A DNA stretch of 7,920 nucleotides. Source: Gemmatimonadota bacterium. GTDB taxonomy: Bacteria; Latescibacterota; UBA2968; UBA8231. Both the position numbers and the translations under genes were made by a program. The notes beneath the pieces were generated by a model, which saw only the letters and a program-made list of their open reading frames with translations, did not search any database and was not told the DNA's origin. The DNA is taken from positions 1 to 7,920 of the forward strand of contig JAPOYQ010000670.1 of assembly GCA_026706505.1 (NCBI GenBank), in the 5' to 3' direction. Each line of letters opens with the position of its first letter. Within the stretch, counting starts at the first letter, position 1. Positions 1 through 6,546 of this stretch are shown here, piece by piece.

Positions 1-43
1 GGGTGAAACCTCGGATTTTAGACGCTCATCTACCAAACTGATC

Positions 44-48
44 GAGGA
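44..48 (+). promoter_or_regulatory. Ribosome binding site of bioB
   Basis: GAGGA lies 3 nt before the ATG at 52. It supports that start, although the spacing is short. The preceding 43 bases are all that is visible upstream, and I could not identify a promoter in them. The segment CCTCGG at 9-14 can pair with TCGAGG at 42-47 (one G-U pair), which would cover this site. Confidence 0.55.
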
Positions 49-51
49 TTT

Positions 52-1056
52 ATGAGCCTGAATGCGCCCGCAACGCGCGAGGAAATCGTCGGCCTCTACA
101 AAAGCCCCATACTCGACCTCGTGTACCGCGCCGCAACCGTTCATCGCGAGCACCACGATCCGCGGCAAGTACAAGTCTGCACTCTGCTTTCGATCAAGAC
201 CGGCGGCTGTCCCGAAAATTGCAGCTACTGCTCGCAGTCGGCCCACTTCGATACGGGACTCGAACGCCAAGACCTGCTATCGCTGGATGCCGTGCGCGAG
301 GCCGCCGAACGCGCCGCAGCGGCTGGAAGCACGCGCTTCTGCATGGGCGCGGCCTGGCGCCAAGTACGCGACGGCGCGGAATTCGACCGCGTATTGGACA
401 TGGTGCGCACAGTCGCTGCCACTGGCATGGAAGTCTGCTGCACGTTGGGCATGCTCACCGCCGATCAAGCCCGCCGGCTGCGGGAAGCCGGACTCCACGC
501 GTACAACCACAACTTGGACACCGGGGAAGACTACTACCCCGAAATCGTCTCCACCCGCACCTATCGCGACCGCCTCGAAACCCTAGATCACGTCGGGCGC
601 GCCGGGATTTCAGTCTGCTGCGGCGGCATCTTGGGCATGGGCGAAAGCGACGAAGACCGCATCGACCTGCTCTGCGCGCTATTGCAGCTACCAACGCCGC
701 CGGAATCCATACCGGTCAACGCCCTAGTACCCATCGCCGGCACGCCGCTCGGGGACCGCGAAAAAGTGACCGCGTGGGAACTCGTCCGCATGATCGCCTG
801 CGCCCGCATCCTCTTTCCCTCGGCCATGGTGCGCCTCTCGGCTGGCCGCGACCAGCTCTCGACGGCTGAACAAGCCCTGTGCTTTCTAGCTGGAGCCAAT
901 TCCATTTTCTCGGGCGACCGCCTGTTGACTACTCCCCACCCTGGCACCGACGCCGACCAAGCCCTCTTCGACCTACTCGACCTAGAAGCGCGGCCGCCAC
1001 AAGGCGTTTCAGAGCGCGTCGATCAGCTCGCAGAAGCAGTCGTAGATCGAAGCTAG
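52..1056 (+). CDS. bioB: Biotin synthase BioB
   Basis: Radical-SAM enzyme that inserts sulfur into dethiobiotin to form biotin, the last step of the pathway, in the cytoplasm. The 334-residue protein is close to the E. coli length (346). The CxxxCxxC cluster motif is Cys53, Cys57 and Cys60 within [16 protein letters not shown]. The cysteines expected to hold the second iron-sulfur cluster are Cys97 (RFCMGAAWR), Cys129 (EVCCTLG) and Cys189 (VCCGGI), and the cluster arginine is Arg261 (VRLSAGR). YNHNLDT (151-157), TPPES and GANSIF-GDRLLTT are also typical of the family. Two of the cluster cysteines are followed by a second cysteine (CC at 129-130 and 189-190). ATG at 52 has a GAGGA site. It is the only biotin gene here on the plus strand, and its last 48 bp overlap the 3' end of bioA on the other strand. 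Identity is certain from the motifs. Confidence 0.98.
   Translation: MSLNAPATREEIVGLYKSPILDLVYRAATVHREHHDPRQVQVCTLLSIKTGGCPENCSYCSQSAHFDTGLERQDLLSLDAVREAAERAAAAGSTRFCMGAAWRQVRDGAEFDRVLDMVRTVAATGMEVCCTLGMLTADQARRLREAGLHAYNHNLDTGEDYYPEIVSTRTYRDRLETLDHVGRAGISVCCGGILGMGESDEDRIDLLCALLQLPTPPESIPVNALVPIAGTPLGDREKVTAWELVRMIACARILFPSAMVRLSAGRDQLSTAEQALCFLAGANSIFSGDRLLTTPHPGTDADQALFDLLDLEARPPQGVSERVDQLAEAVVDRS
1009..1056. other. Tail-to-tail coding overlap of bioB and bioA
   Basis: The bioB stop codon (TAG, 1054-1056) lies inside bioA, and the bioA stop codon (TGA on the minus strand, 1009-1011) lies inside bioB, so 48 bp code on both strands. No terminator hairpin with a T-run is visible at the junction for either transcript. 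The shared segment encodes the last 15 residues of each protein. Convergent mRNAs would be complementary at least over this segment. Confidence 0.9.
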
Positions 1057-2292
1057 CTGAGGCCGCTCAATGCAGTAGGGCGGCAGCACGTACACGCTAT
1101 TGCCCAGTGGCCGCAGCAGGAATCCCCGCGCCAAAAATCGCTCCCTCAGCAGCGGCCCTACCTCGTGCAGGTATCCTTCCTCGCCCTCGGCTATCACGTC
1201 CGCAGCCACAATCGTACCGCACACCCGCACCCGCTTGAGCCGCTGGTGGCCGCGCAGACGCACCACTTCCTCGCACTGCCAAGCCGCTAGCCGGCGGAAA
1301 GGCTCGCCAGCGAGCAGATCCAGCGAAGCCAGCGCGGCCGCGCACCCCAAGGGATTGGCCGTATAGGAGTGCCCGTGATAGAAGGCTTTAGCGGGATTGT
1401 CGTCATAGAAAGCCGCGAAAACCCGCTCGCTGCAGACGGTGGCCGCCATGGGCAGAAAGCCGCCGGTCAGCCCCTTGGCCAAGCAGATGATATCAGGTTG
1501 GGTCGCGGCTTTCTCACAGGCGAAAAGCGCCCCGGTGCGACCAAATCCGGTCAGCACCTCGTCGTAGATGGCCAACACATCGCATTGGCGCAAAAGCGCC
1601 TGCACGGCCGCGAGAAAGTGCGGGCGGCACATCCGCATACCTCCAGCACCCTGCACCAGCGGCTCGAGTATCATAGCCGCGTATTGGCCAGGATGGCGTG
1701 CCAACAGCTCCTCCAGCCGCGCGAGTGCCTGCGCCTCTTTGGCCTCTGCCTCCCCATCGCCTTCCCAAGTGGCCGGAAAGGGCACGGCATCCGTCGGAAA
1801 GAGCAAATCGGCAAAAGGACGCGTAAAAAGCGAGCGTTCCCCCACCGACATCGCCCCGAGCGTGTCGCCGTGATAGGCCCTCTCGAAACGCAGAAAGCGC
1901 GTGCGATCTCGCTCGCCCTGATTGCGCCAAAACTGATAGGCCAGCTTGAGCGCGACCTCCACGGTCGTCGAGCCATCATCCGAGTAGAAAACCCACTTCA
2001 GCGGCGCGGGCAAGGCATCCACCAGTCGCCGGGCCAACTCTTCGGCGGGGCGATGGGTAAATCCGGCCGCTATTACCTGTTCTAACTCTTTGGCCTGCTC
2101 GGCCACAGCCGCGGCGATCTCGGGCTGGCCGTGGCCGTGCAAGGTCACCCACCAACTCGAAATGCAGTCGAGGATCTGCCGCCCATCCTCTAGCTCTAGC
2201 ATCGCCCCGCGACCAGCCCGCACTTGCTGTATCGGCAACGCCGCCTTCATCTGGGTGAAAGGCGACCACACGTGGGAAGTACGCTCAGCCAT
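1009..2292 (-). CDS. bioA: Adenosylmethionine-8-amino-7-oxononanoate aminotransferase (DAPA synthase) BioA
   Basis: PLP-dependent class III aminotransferase that converts KAPA to DAPA, the third-from-last step of biotin synthesis. Numbering from the ATG at 2292 (427 residues; E. coli 429): SSWW motif about 45-48, YHGDT with Tyr140, the Asp of YDEV at 244 that contacts the PLP nitrogen, Schiff-base Lys273 in [31 protein letters not shown] about 306-320, and the substrate-carboxylate Arg394 in LLRPLG. The position of E. coli Tyr17 is Phe12 here (WSPFTQM). An upstream in-frame TTG at 2313 would add seven residues. I prefer ATG because it overlaps the bioD stop by 8 nt (ATGGCTGA), which suggests translational coupling, although no strong SD is visible. 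It is the last gene of the minus-strand run. The amino donor, usually SAM, cannot be fixed from sequence alone. Confidence 0.96.
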   Translation of the reverse strand: MAERTSHVWSPFTQMKAALPIQQVRAGRGAMLELEDGRQILDCISSWWVTLHGHGQPEIAAAVAEQAKELEQVIAAGFTHRPAEELARRLVDALPAPLKWVFYSDDGSTTVEVALKLAYQFWRNQGERDRTRFLRFERAYHGDTLGAMSVGERSLFTRPFADLLFPTDAVPFPATWEGDGEAEAKEAQALARLEELLARHPGQYAAMILEPLVQGAGGMRMCRPHFLAAVQALLRQCDVLAIYDEVLTGFGRTGALFACEKAATQPDIICLAKGLTGGFLPMAATVCSERVFAAFYDDNPAKAFYHGHSYTANPLGCAAALASLDLLAGEPFRRLAAWQCEEVVRLRGHQRLKRVRVCGTIVAADVIAEGEEGYLHEVGPLLRERFLARGFLLRPLGNSVYVLPPYCIERPQLASIYDCFCELIDAL

Positions 2293-2908
2293 GGGAGCCA
2301 AAATAGCGGGCAAAAAGCGCTCGGACCTTGGCGGGCGACAGCTCTACCCGGCGGTCGATTACAGCTAACACAGGCACCTCTCCGTAGTGCGCGATAGCTT
2401 GGCAGTTGGCTGGGTTGGGGGGACCGTTGACTACCACGCCCAAGAGCGGGCAACCTCGGCGGCGCAATTGGTCCAGCGTCAATAGTGTGTGATTGATGGT
2501 GCCCAACTCACTGCGCGCCACCACCAGCACCGGTAACCCTATAGCGACCATCAGATCGACCATTAGGTGCCGGTCGTCGAGCGGCACCATAACCCCGCCA
2601 GCCCCTTCGACGATCAAGCGCTTCCGCTTGGGCAGCGCAAAGCGGCTCATCTCGATCTGCACGCCCTCGCGCCGGGCCGCCTCGTGCGGCGACAGAGGAG
2701 CGCGCAAGCGATAGGTCTCCGGCAGAACGCGCTCTGCTGGCAGTCCAGTGACGCGCCGCACCCAATCGGCGTCCGCATCGGCTCCGCTTTGCACGGGCTT
2801 CCAATAGGCGGCCTCTAGCCCCACGGCCAGCAGAGCCGCGACATAGGACTTGCCAACGCCCGTATCCGTACCTGTGACGAACAAGCGCGGGGGAAATTCA
2901 GCCGCCAC
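2285..2908 (-). CDS. bioD: ATP-dependent dethiobiotin synthetase BioD
   Basis: Closes the ureido ring of DAPA with CO2 and ATP to give dethiobiotin. The protein is 207 residues from the GTG at 2908 (E. coli about 225). Family motifs in order are the P-loop GTDTGVGKS (13-21), YWKPVQSG with the substrate-binding Lys37, LSPH (72-75), VEGAGG with Glu101 (100-105), LGTINHTLLT (135-144) and VVNGPPNP (159-166). I chose GTG over an upstream TTG at 2929 because GAGGG lies just upstream of the GTG while the TTG has no SD. The GTG start overlaps the bioC stop by 11 nt. The gene ends inside the start region of bioA. The C-terminus is short compared with E. coli, but no key motif is missing. Confidence 0.95.
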   Translation of the reverse strand: MAAEFPPRLFVTGTDTGVGKSYVAALLAVGLEAAYWKPVQSGADADADWVRRVTGLPAERVLPETYRLRAPLSPHEAARREGVQIEMSRFALPKRKRLIVEGAGGVMVPLDDRHLMVDLMVAIGLPVLVVARSELGTINHTLLTLDQLRRRGCPLLGVVVNGPPNPANCQAIAHYGEVPVLAVIDRRVELSPAKVRALFARYFGSHG

Positions 2909-3704
2909 AATCCCTCGCTTTCTCGACAATTAAATAATGAATAGCGCATGTAATCTCCACGCCGTTGGGGCAGTCGCGATCCCAGCCGCGCAAGAACTGG
3001 CGCAATTGAGCAGGTCCAAGGGTGCTCAGCCGCGCCGACGTGTGTGCTCCCGTGCCCTTGAAGTGGCCCAAGAAAGCGCGCGCGGTCGGAAAGCGCAGTG
3101 CAATCACTTGCTGCCATTGGCGCACTGCGACCGGCTCGTTGGCGAATACGCGGGCGACAGACGCTAAATCGGGCAAGGCGTTGGCACTACAGGGGATGCC
3201 TTGCCGCGCACATTGGTGGTGCCATTCGGCATATGAACCCGCCCCCGGATAGGAGCAGAGCAATCTCCCGCCGGGTTTGAGTGCGGCCAGTAGCTGCTGC
3301 AGACCCGCTTGCAAATCGGCGAACCAGTGCACCACAAAGCTGGCGCAGATCAAGGCGTAGCGTCCCTCGCTTCCTAACTGCTCCCCATCCAAAACTCGGT
3401 AGCAGATGTCTGGATGGGCGGCCTCGGCGGCCATTTTCTGCCGACAATGCGCGATCATGGCTGGCGCAAGGTCGGTCAACTCCAAGCGACGCCTAGGGAA
3501 GAGCGCGGCCAAGGGATCGCTCAAGAATCCCGTGCCGCAACCGATTTCGAGCACTGGGCCTTCCACTAGATCTTCGGCGCACTCGGCAGCACATTTAGCC
3601 AAAGTAGCAGCCCCAGCGCGCTGCTCCTCGGCGTGGCAGTCGTACGTCGAGGCGCTGCGAGAGAAATTCTCCACGACGCGCGCTTTGAAACTCGCTTCCA
3701 TCAT
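2898..3704 (-). CDS. bioC: Malonyl-ACP O-methyltransferase BioC
   Basis: SAM-dependent methyltransferase that caps the free carboxyl of malonyl-ACP, letting the fatty-acid enzymes elongate it to pimeloyl-ACP methyl ester. It is 268 residues from the ATG at 3704 (E. coli 251). Motif I, VLEIGCGTGFLS, is at 51-62. The acidic residue after strand 2 is in LTDLAPAM (about 76-83). VVHWFADL (124-131) matches the family's VQW segment, LKPGGRLL is at about 142-149, and HFKGTGAHT (214-222) matches the BioC-specific GxGAT region. Its position between an esterase and bioD fixes the role as BioC rather than another class I methyltransferase. An in-frame TTG at 3725 was rejected. The ATG at 3704 overlaps the preceding stop as ATGA, and a second ATG follows immediately at 3701. 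Confidence 0.93.
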   Translation of the reverse strand: MMEASFKARVVENFSRSASTYDCHAEEQRAGAATLAKCAAECAEDLVEGPVLEIGCGTGFLSDPLAALFPRRRLELTDLAPAMIAHCRQKMAAEAAHPDICYRVLDGEQLGSEGRYALICASFVVHWFADLQAGLQQLLAALKPGGRLLCSYPGAGSYAEWHHQCARQGIPCSANALPDLASVARVFANEPVAVRQWQQVIALRFPTARAFLGHFKGTGAHTSARLSTLGPAQLRQFLRGWDRDCPNGVEITCAIHYLIVEKARDCGG

Positions 3705-4363
3705 ACAGGATGCATCCCGCGCCAAGCCCGTTCAACTCGTTCCCAACACGCGCGGGCATGCGTCAGGGGCAGCGCATGGCCAGCCTCCGCGACGATGGCA
3801 AACGCGCTGTTCGGCAACAACTCGCGCAACTCCGCCGCCCGCCCCACCGGCACCACGCGGTCACGGCTGCCGTGCAAAATGAGTACCTGTGCTGCGGTGG
3901 GCATAGCGCTTAGTTCCAGCACGCTCTCCTGCAACAGTTGCAAATCGCGGCGCAAGCCGTCGGCATCAATAATCCCAGTCCAGCGACTATCTAGCGGCGC
4001 GTCACAACGGGCGTAAAAATCGGTCAACAGGGCCGCTGGCTCGCGCTCCAAACGCGCGAGCATCTGCTCTACGGTGCGGCGCGAGCGTCGGGCTTGGCGG
4101 GCGCACGCAGAGTGAAAGCTGCGAAAGCTGCTGATAACCACGATCAACTCCGCCGTCGCCCATAGCTGCGGCGACAACAGGTGCAAGCCGAGGGAATGCG
4201 CCAAGACGATGCGCGGCCGAACTGAGACCGCCACGGCTGGGCCGAAGTACCCTCGGTCTGGACAGTGCAGCGCAAAGTTAGTGGGCAAGACATCGCGCCA
4301 GCGATCCCAGCACCAAGCGCCAAAGCCCCACCCGTGCTGGGCGACTACGTCAACGACGGCCAT
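3701..4363 (-). CDS. Small alpha/beta hydrolase, probable pimeloyl-ACP methyl ester esterase (BioH/BioK type)
   Basis: Predicted to remove the methyl group from pimeloyl-ACP methyl ester, which ends chain elongation and feeds BioF. The protein has 220 residues from the ATG at 4363, shorter than E. coli BioH (256). Seen in sequence: an oxyanion-side HGWGFGAWCWDRW near the N-terminus, a nucleophile elbow AHSLG with Ser57, acid Asp168 in GSRDRVVP, and His196 in EAGHALPLTH. The triad is complete, but the first Gly of GxSxG is Ala. DRGYFG, AHSLGLHLLSPQL and the following VVISSFRSFH resemble, as I recall them, the BioK esterases of marine picocyanobacteria more than E. coli BioH. BioG is another isofunctional family, so I give no symbol. 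ATG overlaps the bioF stop by 14 nt and has a weak AGAAG site. A TTG at 4387 is the alternative start. The role rests on its position between bioF and bioC plus the fold. Confidence 0.85.
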   Translation of the reverse strand: MAVVDVVAQHGWGFGAWCWDRWRDVLPTNFALHCPDRGYFGPAVAVSVRPRIVLAHSLGLHLLSPQLWATAELIVVISSFRSFHSACARQARRSRRTVEQMLARLEREPAALLTDFYARCDAPLDSRWTGIIDADGLRRDLQLLQESVLELSAMPTAAQVLILHGSRDRVVPVGRAAELRELLPNSAFAIVAEAGHALPLTHARACWERVERAWRGMHPV

Positions 4364-5534
4364 CGCGCCACTTCTGGAGCAATTCAATTAGCCTATCGAG
4401 GTCGCTCCGCTGGTGCCGGGCGCTGAGCGCCAAGCGAATCCGCGCCCGGCCCGGCTCGACCGTAGGAGGGCGTATGGCCACAGCTAGGACGCCATTTTCT
4501 TCTAGATAGGCGTTCAGGGCCAGCGCTTCGTCCTCCGCACTCACCATCAGCGGCACGATCTGCGCGGTCGCCGCGCCCATATCCCAGCCTTGTGCGCTGA
4601 GCGCGCCGCGCAAGTAGTCGGCATAGCCGAGCAATGTTCGGCGCTCTGCATTCATTTGCGGCACCAACTCTAGCGCCGCATCCACTGCGCCCAAGACGGC
4701 GGGTGGCAGTGCGGTCGTATAGATAAACCCCGGGCAGCAGTTGACCAAGTACTCCCACAGCTTCTCGCCGCAAGCCACGTACGCCCCAAAAGACCCAAGC
4801 GCCTTGCCAAATGTGCCGATGCATACGTCCACAGCCTTGCCACACGTCAGCCCCATCCCCCGCTCGCCCAGAACGCCCGTGGCGTGCGCTTCGTCGATGA
4901 CCAGCAGCGCGTCGAATTCCCCAGCCAACTCGACGAGCGCGTCGATATCGCTGACGTCGCCGTCCATGCTAAACACCGATTCGGTGACAATCATCCGGCG
5001 CGAGTGCTCCATTCCCGCGCTTTCCGCCAGCAGGACGCGCAGGTGATCCAAGTCGCCGTGGCGGTAGCGCCGCATCCGACAGCGCCCCAAAACCGCCCCT
5101 TGGACCAAGCTGTTGTGGCAGAGCCGATCAAGCAGAATGAGCGCGCGCCGATCAACCAGCGTCGGCAGCAGCGAAACATTGGCCTGATAGCCGGAATTGA
5201 ACACCAGCGCCCGCTCGGTCTGCTTGAGCCTAGCCAAGGTCTGCTCCACCTGGGCAAAGCCCGGCTGCGAGCCACAAATCAAGCGCGCGGCCGTGGCACC
5301 GACCCCGTAGCGCTCGACGAACTCAATGGCCCGCGCCTGCAAAAGTGGGTGCGACGCCAAGCCGAGATAGTCGTTGGAGCTAAAATTGACCAATTCGCGG
5401 CCGTGGGCGCGAACGCGCGCGCCGCCACACGGCTCCCAAGTCCGCAATGACCGCATCTGTCCGGCCTGTTGCCGCCGCGCCAATTCAGCGTGAACAAAAT
5501 CGAATTTCGCCCGCATAAGGTGAAGCTGTGCCAA
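4350..5534 (-). CDS. bioF: 8-amino-7-oxononanoate synthase (KAPA synthase) BioF
   Basis: PLP-dependent alpha-oxoamine synthase that joins pimeloyl-ACP to L-alanine with loss of CO2, giving KAPA. It has 394 residues from TTG at 5534 (E. coli 384). Motifs: NFSSNDYLGLASHP (50-63), GVGATAARLICGS (77-89), the PLP-stacking His140 in RLCHNSL, TESVFSMDGDVSDI (184-197), DEAHATG with Asp214 and His217, and Schiff-base Lys244 in GTFGKALGSFGAY. Start choice is uncertain. TTG has GGCGGA 4 nt upstream and an in-frame TAG four codons upstream, while the ATG at 5516 (388 residues) has no SD. It is the first gene of the minus-strand biotin run, reading away from panB. No convincing -10/-35 pair for it was found in the 93-bp divergent region. 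Confidence 0.96.
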   Translation of the reverse strand: MAQLHLMRAKFDFVHAELARRQQAGQMRSLRTWEPCGGARVRAHGRELVNFSSNDYLGLASHPLLQARAIEFVERYGVGATAARLICGSQPGFAQVEQTLARLKQTERALVFNSGYQANVSLLPTLVDRRALILLDRLCHNSLVQGAVLGRCRMRRYRHGDLDHLRVLLAESAGMEHSRRMIVTESVFSMDGDVSDIDALVELAGEFDALLVIDEAHATGVLGERGMGLTCGKAVDVCIGTFGKALGSFGAYVACGEKLWEYLVNCCPGFIYTTALPPAVLGAVDAALELVPQMNAERRTLLGYADYLRGALSAQGWDMGAATAQIVPLMVSAEDEALALNAYLEENGVLAVAIRPPTVEPGRARIRLALSARHQRSDLDRLIELLQKWRDGRR

Positions 5535-5538
5535 ATGG

Positions 5539-5545
5539 TCCGCCT
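5539..5545 (-). promoter_or_regulatory. Probable ribosome binding site of bioF
   Basis: On the minus strand AGGCGGA stands 4 nt before the TTG at 5534. It is an imperfect SD but the only one near either candidate start, so it favours TTG. The hairpin at 5552-5574 would end only a few nt upstream of it in the bioF mRNA. Confidence 0.45.
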
Positions 5546-5551
5546 AGGCAA

Positions 5552-5574
5552 GGCAAGCCACCTACAGGCTTGCC
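5552..5574. repeat. Perfect inverted repeat in the bioF-panB divergent region (operator or leader hairpin)
   Basis: GGCAAGCC at 5552-5559 and GGCTTGCC at 5567-5574 are exact reverse complements, separated by 7 nt. The right arm overlaps the proposed panB -35 box (5570-5575), and on the other strand the repeat falls in the bioF leader. There is no T-run after it, so it does not look like an intrinsic terminator. It could be a protein-binding site controlling both directions, or an mRNA stem-loop before bioF. It does not resemble the BirA operator or the BioR site as I know them. A further self-complementary GCCTAGGC lies at 5542-5549. Confidence 0.6.
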
Positions 5575-5598
5575 GCACAAGGTGCGCCGCTCTATACT
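5570..5598 (+). promoter_or_regulatory. Sigma-70-like promoter of panB
   Basis: TTGCCG (5570-5575) and TATACT (5593-5598) are spaced by 17 nt, close to the TTGACA/TATAAT consensus at the preferred spacing. Transcription would begin near 5605 and give a leader of about 23 nt. No SD is visible before the panB ATG. The motif was judged by eye only. Confidence 0.6.
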
Positions 5599-5627
5599 AT
5601 CGCCTGTAAACTTGCCCCTCCGCTGCC

Positions 5628-6524
5628 ATGGCGACGACGACCAATAAAATCACCGTTTCTTCGCTCCAGTCCAAAAAGGAGCGCGGCCAAAAGATCTCCA
5701 TGTTGACGGCTTACGACTACCCCACGGCCGCTCTGCAAGACGAAGCCGGCCTCGACGTGATCTTGGTCGGAGACTCCGTGGGCACCAACGTCTTGGGCTA
5801 TCGCGGCCCGCAGCAGGTGACCATGGACGACATCCTCCACCACCTGCGGGCCGTGCGCCGGGCCGTGCGCCGAGCCTTTCTCCTCGCCGACCTGCCCTTC
5901 ATGTCTTTTCAGCCATCGGTCGAAACCGCAGTCAAAAACGCCGGGCGCTTGGTGCAGGAAGGTGGAGCGGAAGGCGTCAAGTTAGAGGGCGGCCTACCGG
6001 TCTTGCCCCAGCTAAAAGCCATCGTTGACGCCGGCATCCCCGTCGTCGGCCATCTCGGGTTTACCCCGCAGTCACAAGCCCGCGAATTCTACCTGTTCAG
6101 CGACCGGCGCGGCACCGTACCCAAGTTTCACGGCAAGGGGCCGAAGGGGGCCAAGGCCCTCGTCGAGCAAGCCCTGCGCTTGGAGGACGCCGGCGTATTC
6201 TCCCTAGTTTTGGAGATGGTCACTGAAGAAGCCGCCCAAGCCGTCACCGAGCGGCTCAAAATTCCAGTCATCGGCATCGGCGCTGGCCGCTATTGCGACG
6301 GCCAAGTGCTGATCATCCACGACCTCGTCGGCCTCAACCAAGAAGACCTAATCCTGACCAAAGCCTACGGACAAACGCGCCAAGCCTGGATCGAAATGTT
6401 CAAAACGTACTGTCGAGAAGTCGCCGAAGGCCACTTTCCCACGGCCGAAAACGCAGCGCACATGGCCCCTGAAAAACGCGCCCAACTAGACCAACTACTC
6501 AACGACAACGGTAAGGACCGCTAG
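5628..6524 (+). CDS. panB: 3-methyl-2-oxobutanoate hydroxymethyltransferase (ketopantoate synthase) PanB
   Basis: Transfers a hydroxymethyl group from methylene-tetrahydrofolate to alpha-ketoisovalerate, giving ketopantoate, the first committed step of pantothenate synthesis. It has 298 residues; E. coli has 264. Motifs are MLTAYDYP (25-32), VGDSVG with metal-binding Asp49, LADLPFMSF with Asp88, VKLEGG with Lys118 and Glu120, GHLGFTPQS with His142, VLEMV with the catalytic Glu196, and IPVIGIGAG (212-220). All expected active-site residues are present. Residues 151-171 are unusual: the segment after TPQS is about nine residues longer than in E. coli and lacks the usual GGYxVQG. The tail after about 240 also diverges and is extended. 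ATG at 5628 follows a likely promoter but has no SD. A 12-nt unit is repeated at 5847-5870, encoding RAVRRAVR. It probably shares a transcript with the transporter gene 22 nt downstream. Confidence 0.96.
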   Translation: MATTTNKITVSSLQSKKERGQKISMLTAYDYPTAALQDEAGLDVILVGDSVGTNVLGYRGPQQVTMDDILHHLRAVRRAVRRAFLLADLPFMSFQPSVETAVKNAGRLVQEGGAEGVKLEGGLPVLPQLKAIVDAGIPVVGHLGFTPQSQAREFYLFSDRRGTVPKFHGKGPKGAKALVEQALRLEDAGVFSLVLEMVTEEAAQAVTERLKIPVIGIGAGRYCDGQVLIIHDLVGLNQEDLILTKAYGQTRQAWIEMFKTYCREVAEGHFPTAENAAHMAPEKRAQLDQLLNDNGKDR

Positions 6525-6530
6525 TCCTTC

Positions 6531-6537
6531 GAGAGGA
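6531..6537 (+). promoter_or_regulatory. Ribosome binding site of the AGCS transporter gene
   Basis: GAGAGGA ends 9 nt before the ATG at 6547 and lies in the 22-nt gap after the panB stop. It decides the start and suggests that the transporter is translated from a panB read-through transcript. TCCT at 6525-6528 could pair weakly with AGGA at 6534-6537. Confidence 0.65.
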
Positions 6538-6546
6538 AAATTGTCC

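Noticed and set aside
1369..2085. Long open frame of 238 codons on the plus strand opposite bioA
   Set aside because: It lies wholly within bioA, has no recognisable domain and a basic, low-complexity composition typical of frames antisense to GC-rich genes.
4884..5450. Open frame of 188 codons on the plus strand opposite bioF
   Set aside because: The bioF protein on the minus strand explains the sequence with all catalytic motifs, so the opposite frame is a shadow.
5552..5574. Inverted repeat as an intrinsic terminator
   Set aside because: No T-run follows on either strand, and both flanking genes read away from it, so there is no transcript to end there.
5591..5598. TATAGA on the minus strand as a -10 box for bioF
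   Set aside because: No acceptable -35 lies 16-18 nt upstream of it. The same bases serve better as the panB -10 on the plus strand.
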